Assembly (NCBI GenBank): GCA_964384555.1
Contig: CAYLLA010000044.1
Coordinates: 1 to 13,839, forward strand
Direction: 5' to 3'
Source: CAG-390 sp964384555
GTDB taxonomy: Bacteria; Bacillota; Clostridia; Oscillospirales; CAG-272
DNA length: 13,839 nucleotides
Shown: positions 13,817-13,839 of the stretch, in pieces
Numbering within the stretch: position 1 is the stretch's first letter
Layout: each line of letters opens with the position of its first letter
Notes under the pieces: model-generated
The model's database searches: none
Told to the model about the DNA's origin: nothing
Seen by the model: only the letters and a program-made list of their open reading frames with translations
Position numbers and translations under genes: made by a program

Positions 13817-13839
13817 CTGACAGCCCACCGGGCTGTCAT
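13817..13839. repeat. GC-rich palindrome at right edge
   Basis: TGACAGCCC and GGGCTGTCA form a 9-bp stem around ACC at 13818-13838, within a GC-rich gene-free stretch (13750-13839) of CTCGG/GCTCG-like words. It could be the end of an interspersed repeat or a terminator for a gene beyond the window; the edge hides which. Confidence 0.5.

Noticed and set aside
1..13839. CRISPR array within the window
   Set aside because: I looked for regularly spaced copies of the predicted repeat (TAGTGTAATTTATAA core) and for any 30-40 base periodic repeats. None was found; only the anti-repeat in the tracrRNA is present.

Overview
The window looks like the chromosome of an anaerobic, probably gut-associated Firmicute of the Clostridia (Oscillospirales/Christensenellales type). 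It has mid-range base composition, AGGAG-type ribosome binding sites, near-consensus TTGACA/TATAAT promoters, a Firmicute-style ECF sigma cluster and a Clostridia-like Cas9. This placement is inference from style; no rRNA or marker gene is present.

Left edge (1-3180): most of a type II CRISPR-Cas cas9 gene lies on the minus strand and runs off the left end inside the RuvC-III motif (1006 residues visible). I read its frame through every codon from 3019 to 2 without a stop. Immediately upstream, in the opposite direction, is a convincing tracrRNA gene (about 3056-3173). It has its own extended -10 promoter, an anti-repeat, two small hairpins and a Rho-independent terminator. A near-consensus cas9 promoter lies beyond the tracrRNA terminator, so the cas9 mRNA leader would be antisense to the whole tracrRNA. 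The CRISPR array and any cas1/cas2/csn2 genes are not in the window and would be expected to the left.

3180-5700: after a strong hairpin comes a minus-strand three-gene operon: an ECF sigma factor, an overlapping single-pass membrane protein (candidate anti-sigma) and a lipoprotein. 5336-5716 holds divergent promoters and one copy of a dispersed GC-rich hairpin.

5700-7470: a plus-strand hexapeptide O-acetyltransferase converges, across a bidirectional terminator, with a minus-strand EamA/DMT transporter. Upstream of the transporter is a short GC-rich stretch with tandem repeats and the second copy of the dispersed hairpin.

7470-10060: a minus-strand Cys-type sulfatase and a plus-strand sugar-phosphate isomerase/epimerase-like TIM barrel diverge from a compact double promoter containing an inverted repeat. 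This suggests co-regulated use of a sulfated or modified sugar.

10060-13839: three minus-strand genes follow: an alpha/beta hydrolase, an unusual three-domain fusion (flavin reductase-like, PCP_red-like, GNAT) with an internal ribosome binding site before the GNAT part, and a metallo-beta-lactamase-fold hydrolase. The last 225 bases hold a promoter and an edge-truncated GC-rich palindrome but no gene.

The two stretches over 300 bases without protein-coding genes are 3020-3525 (tracrRNA, cas9 promoter, terminator hairpins) and 5336-5716 (divergent promoters, repeat hairpin).
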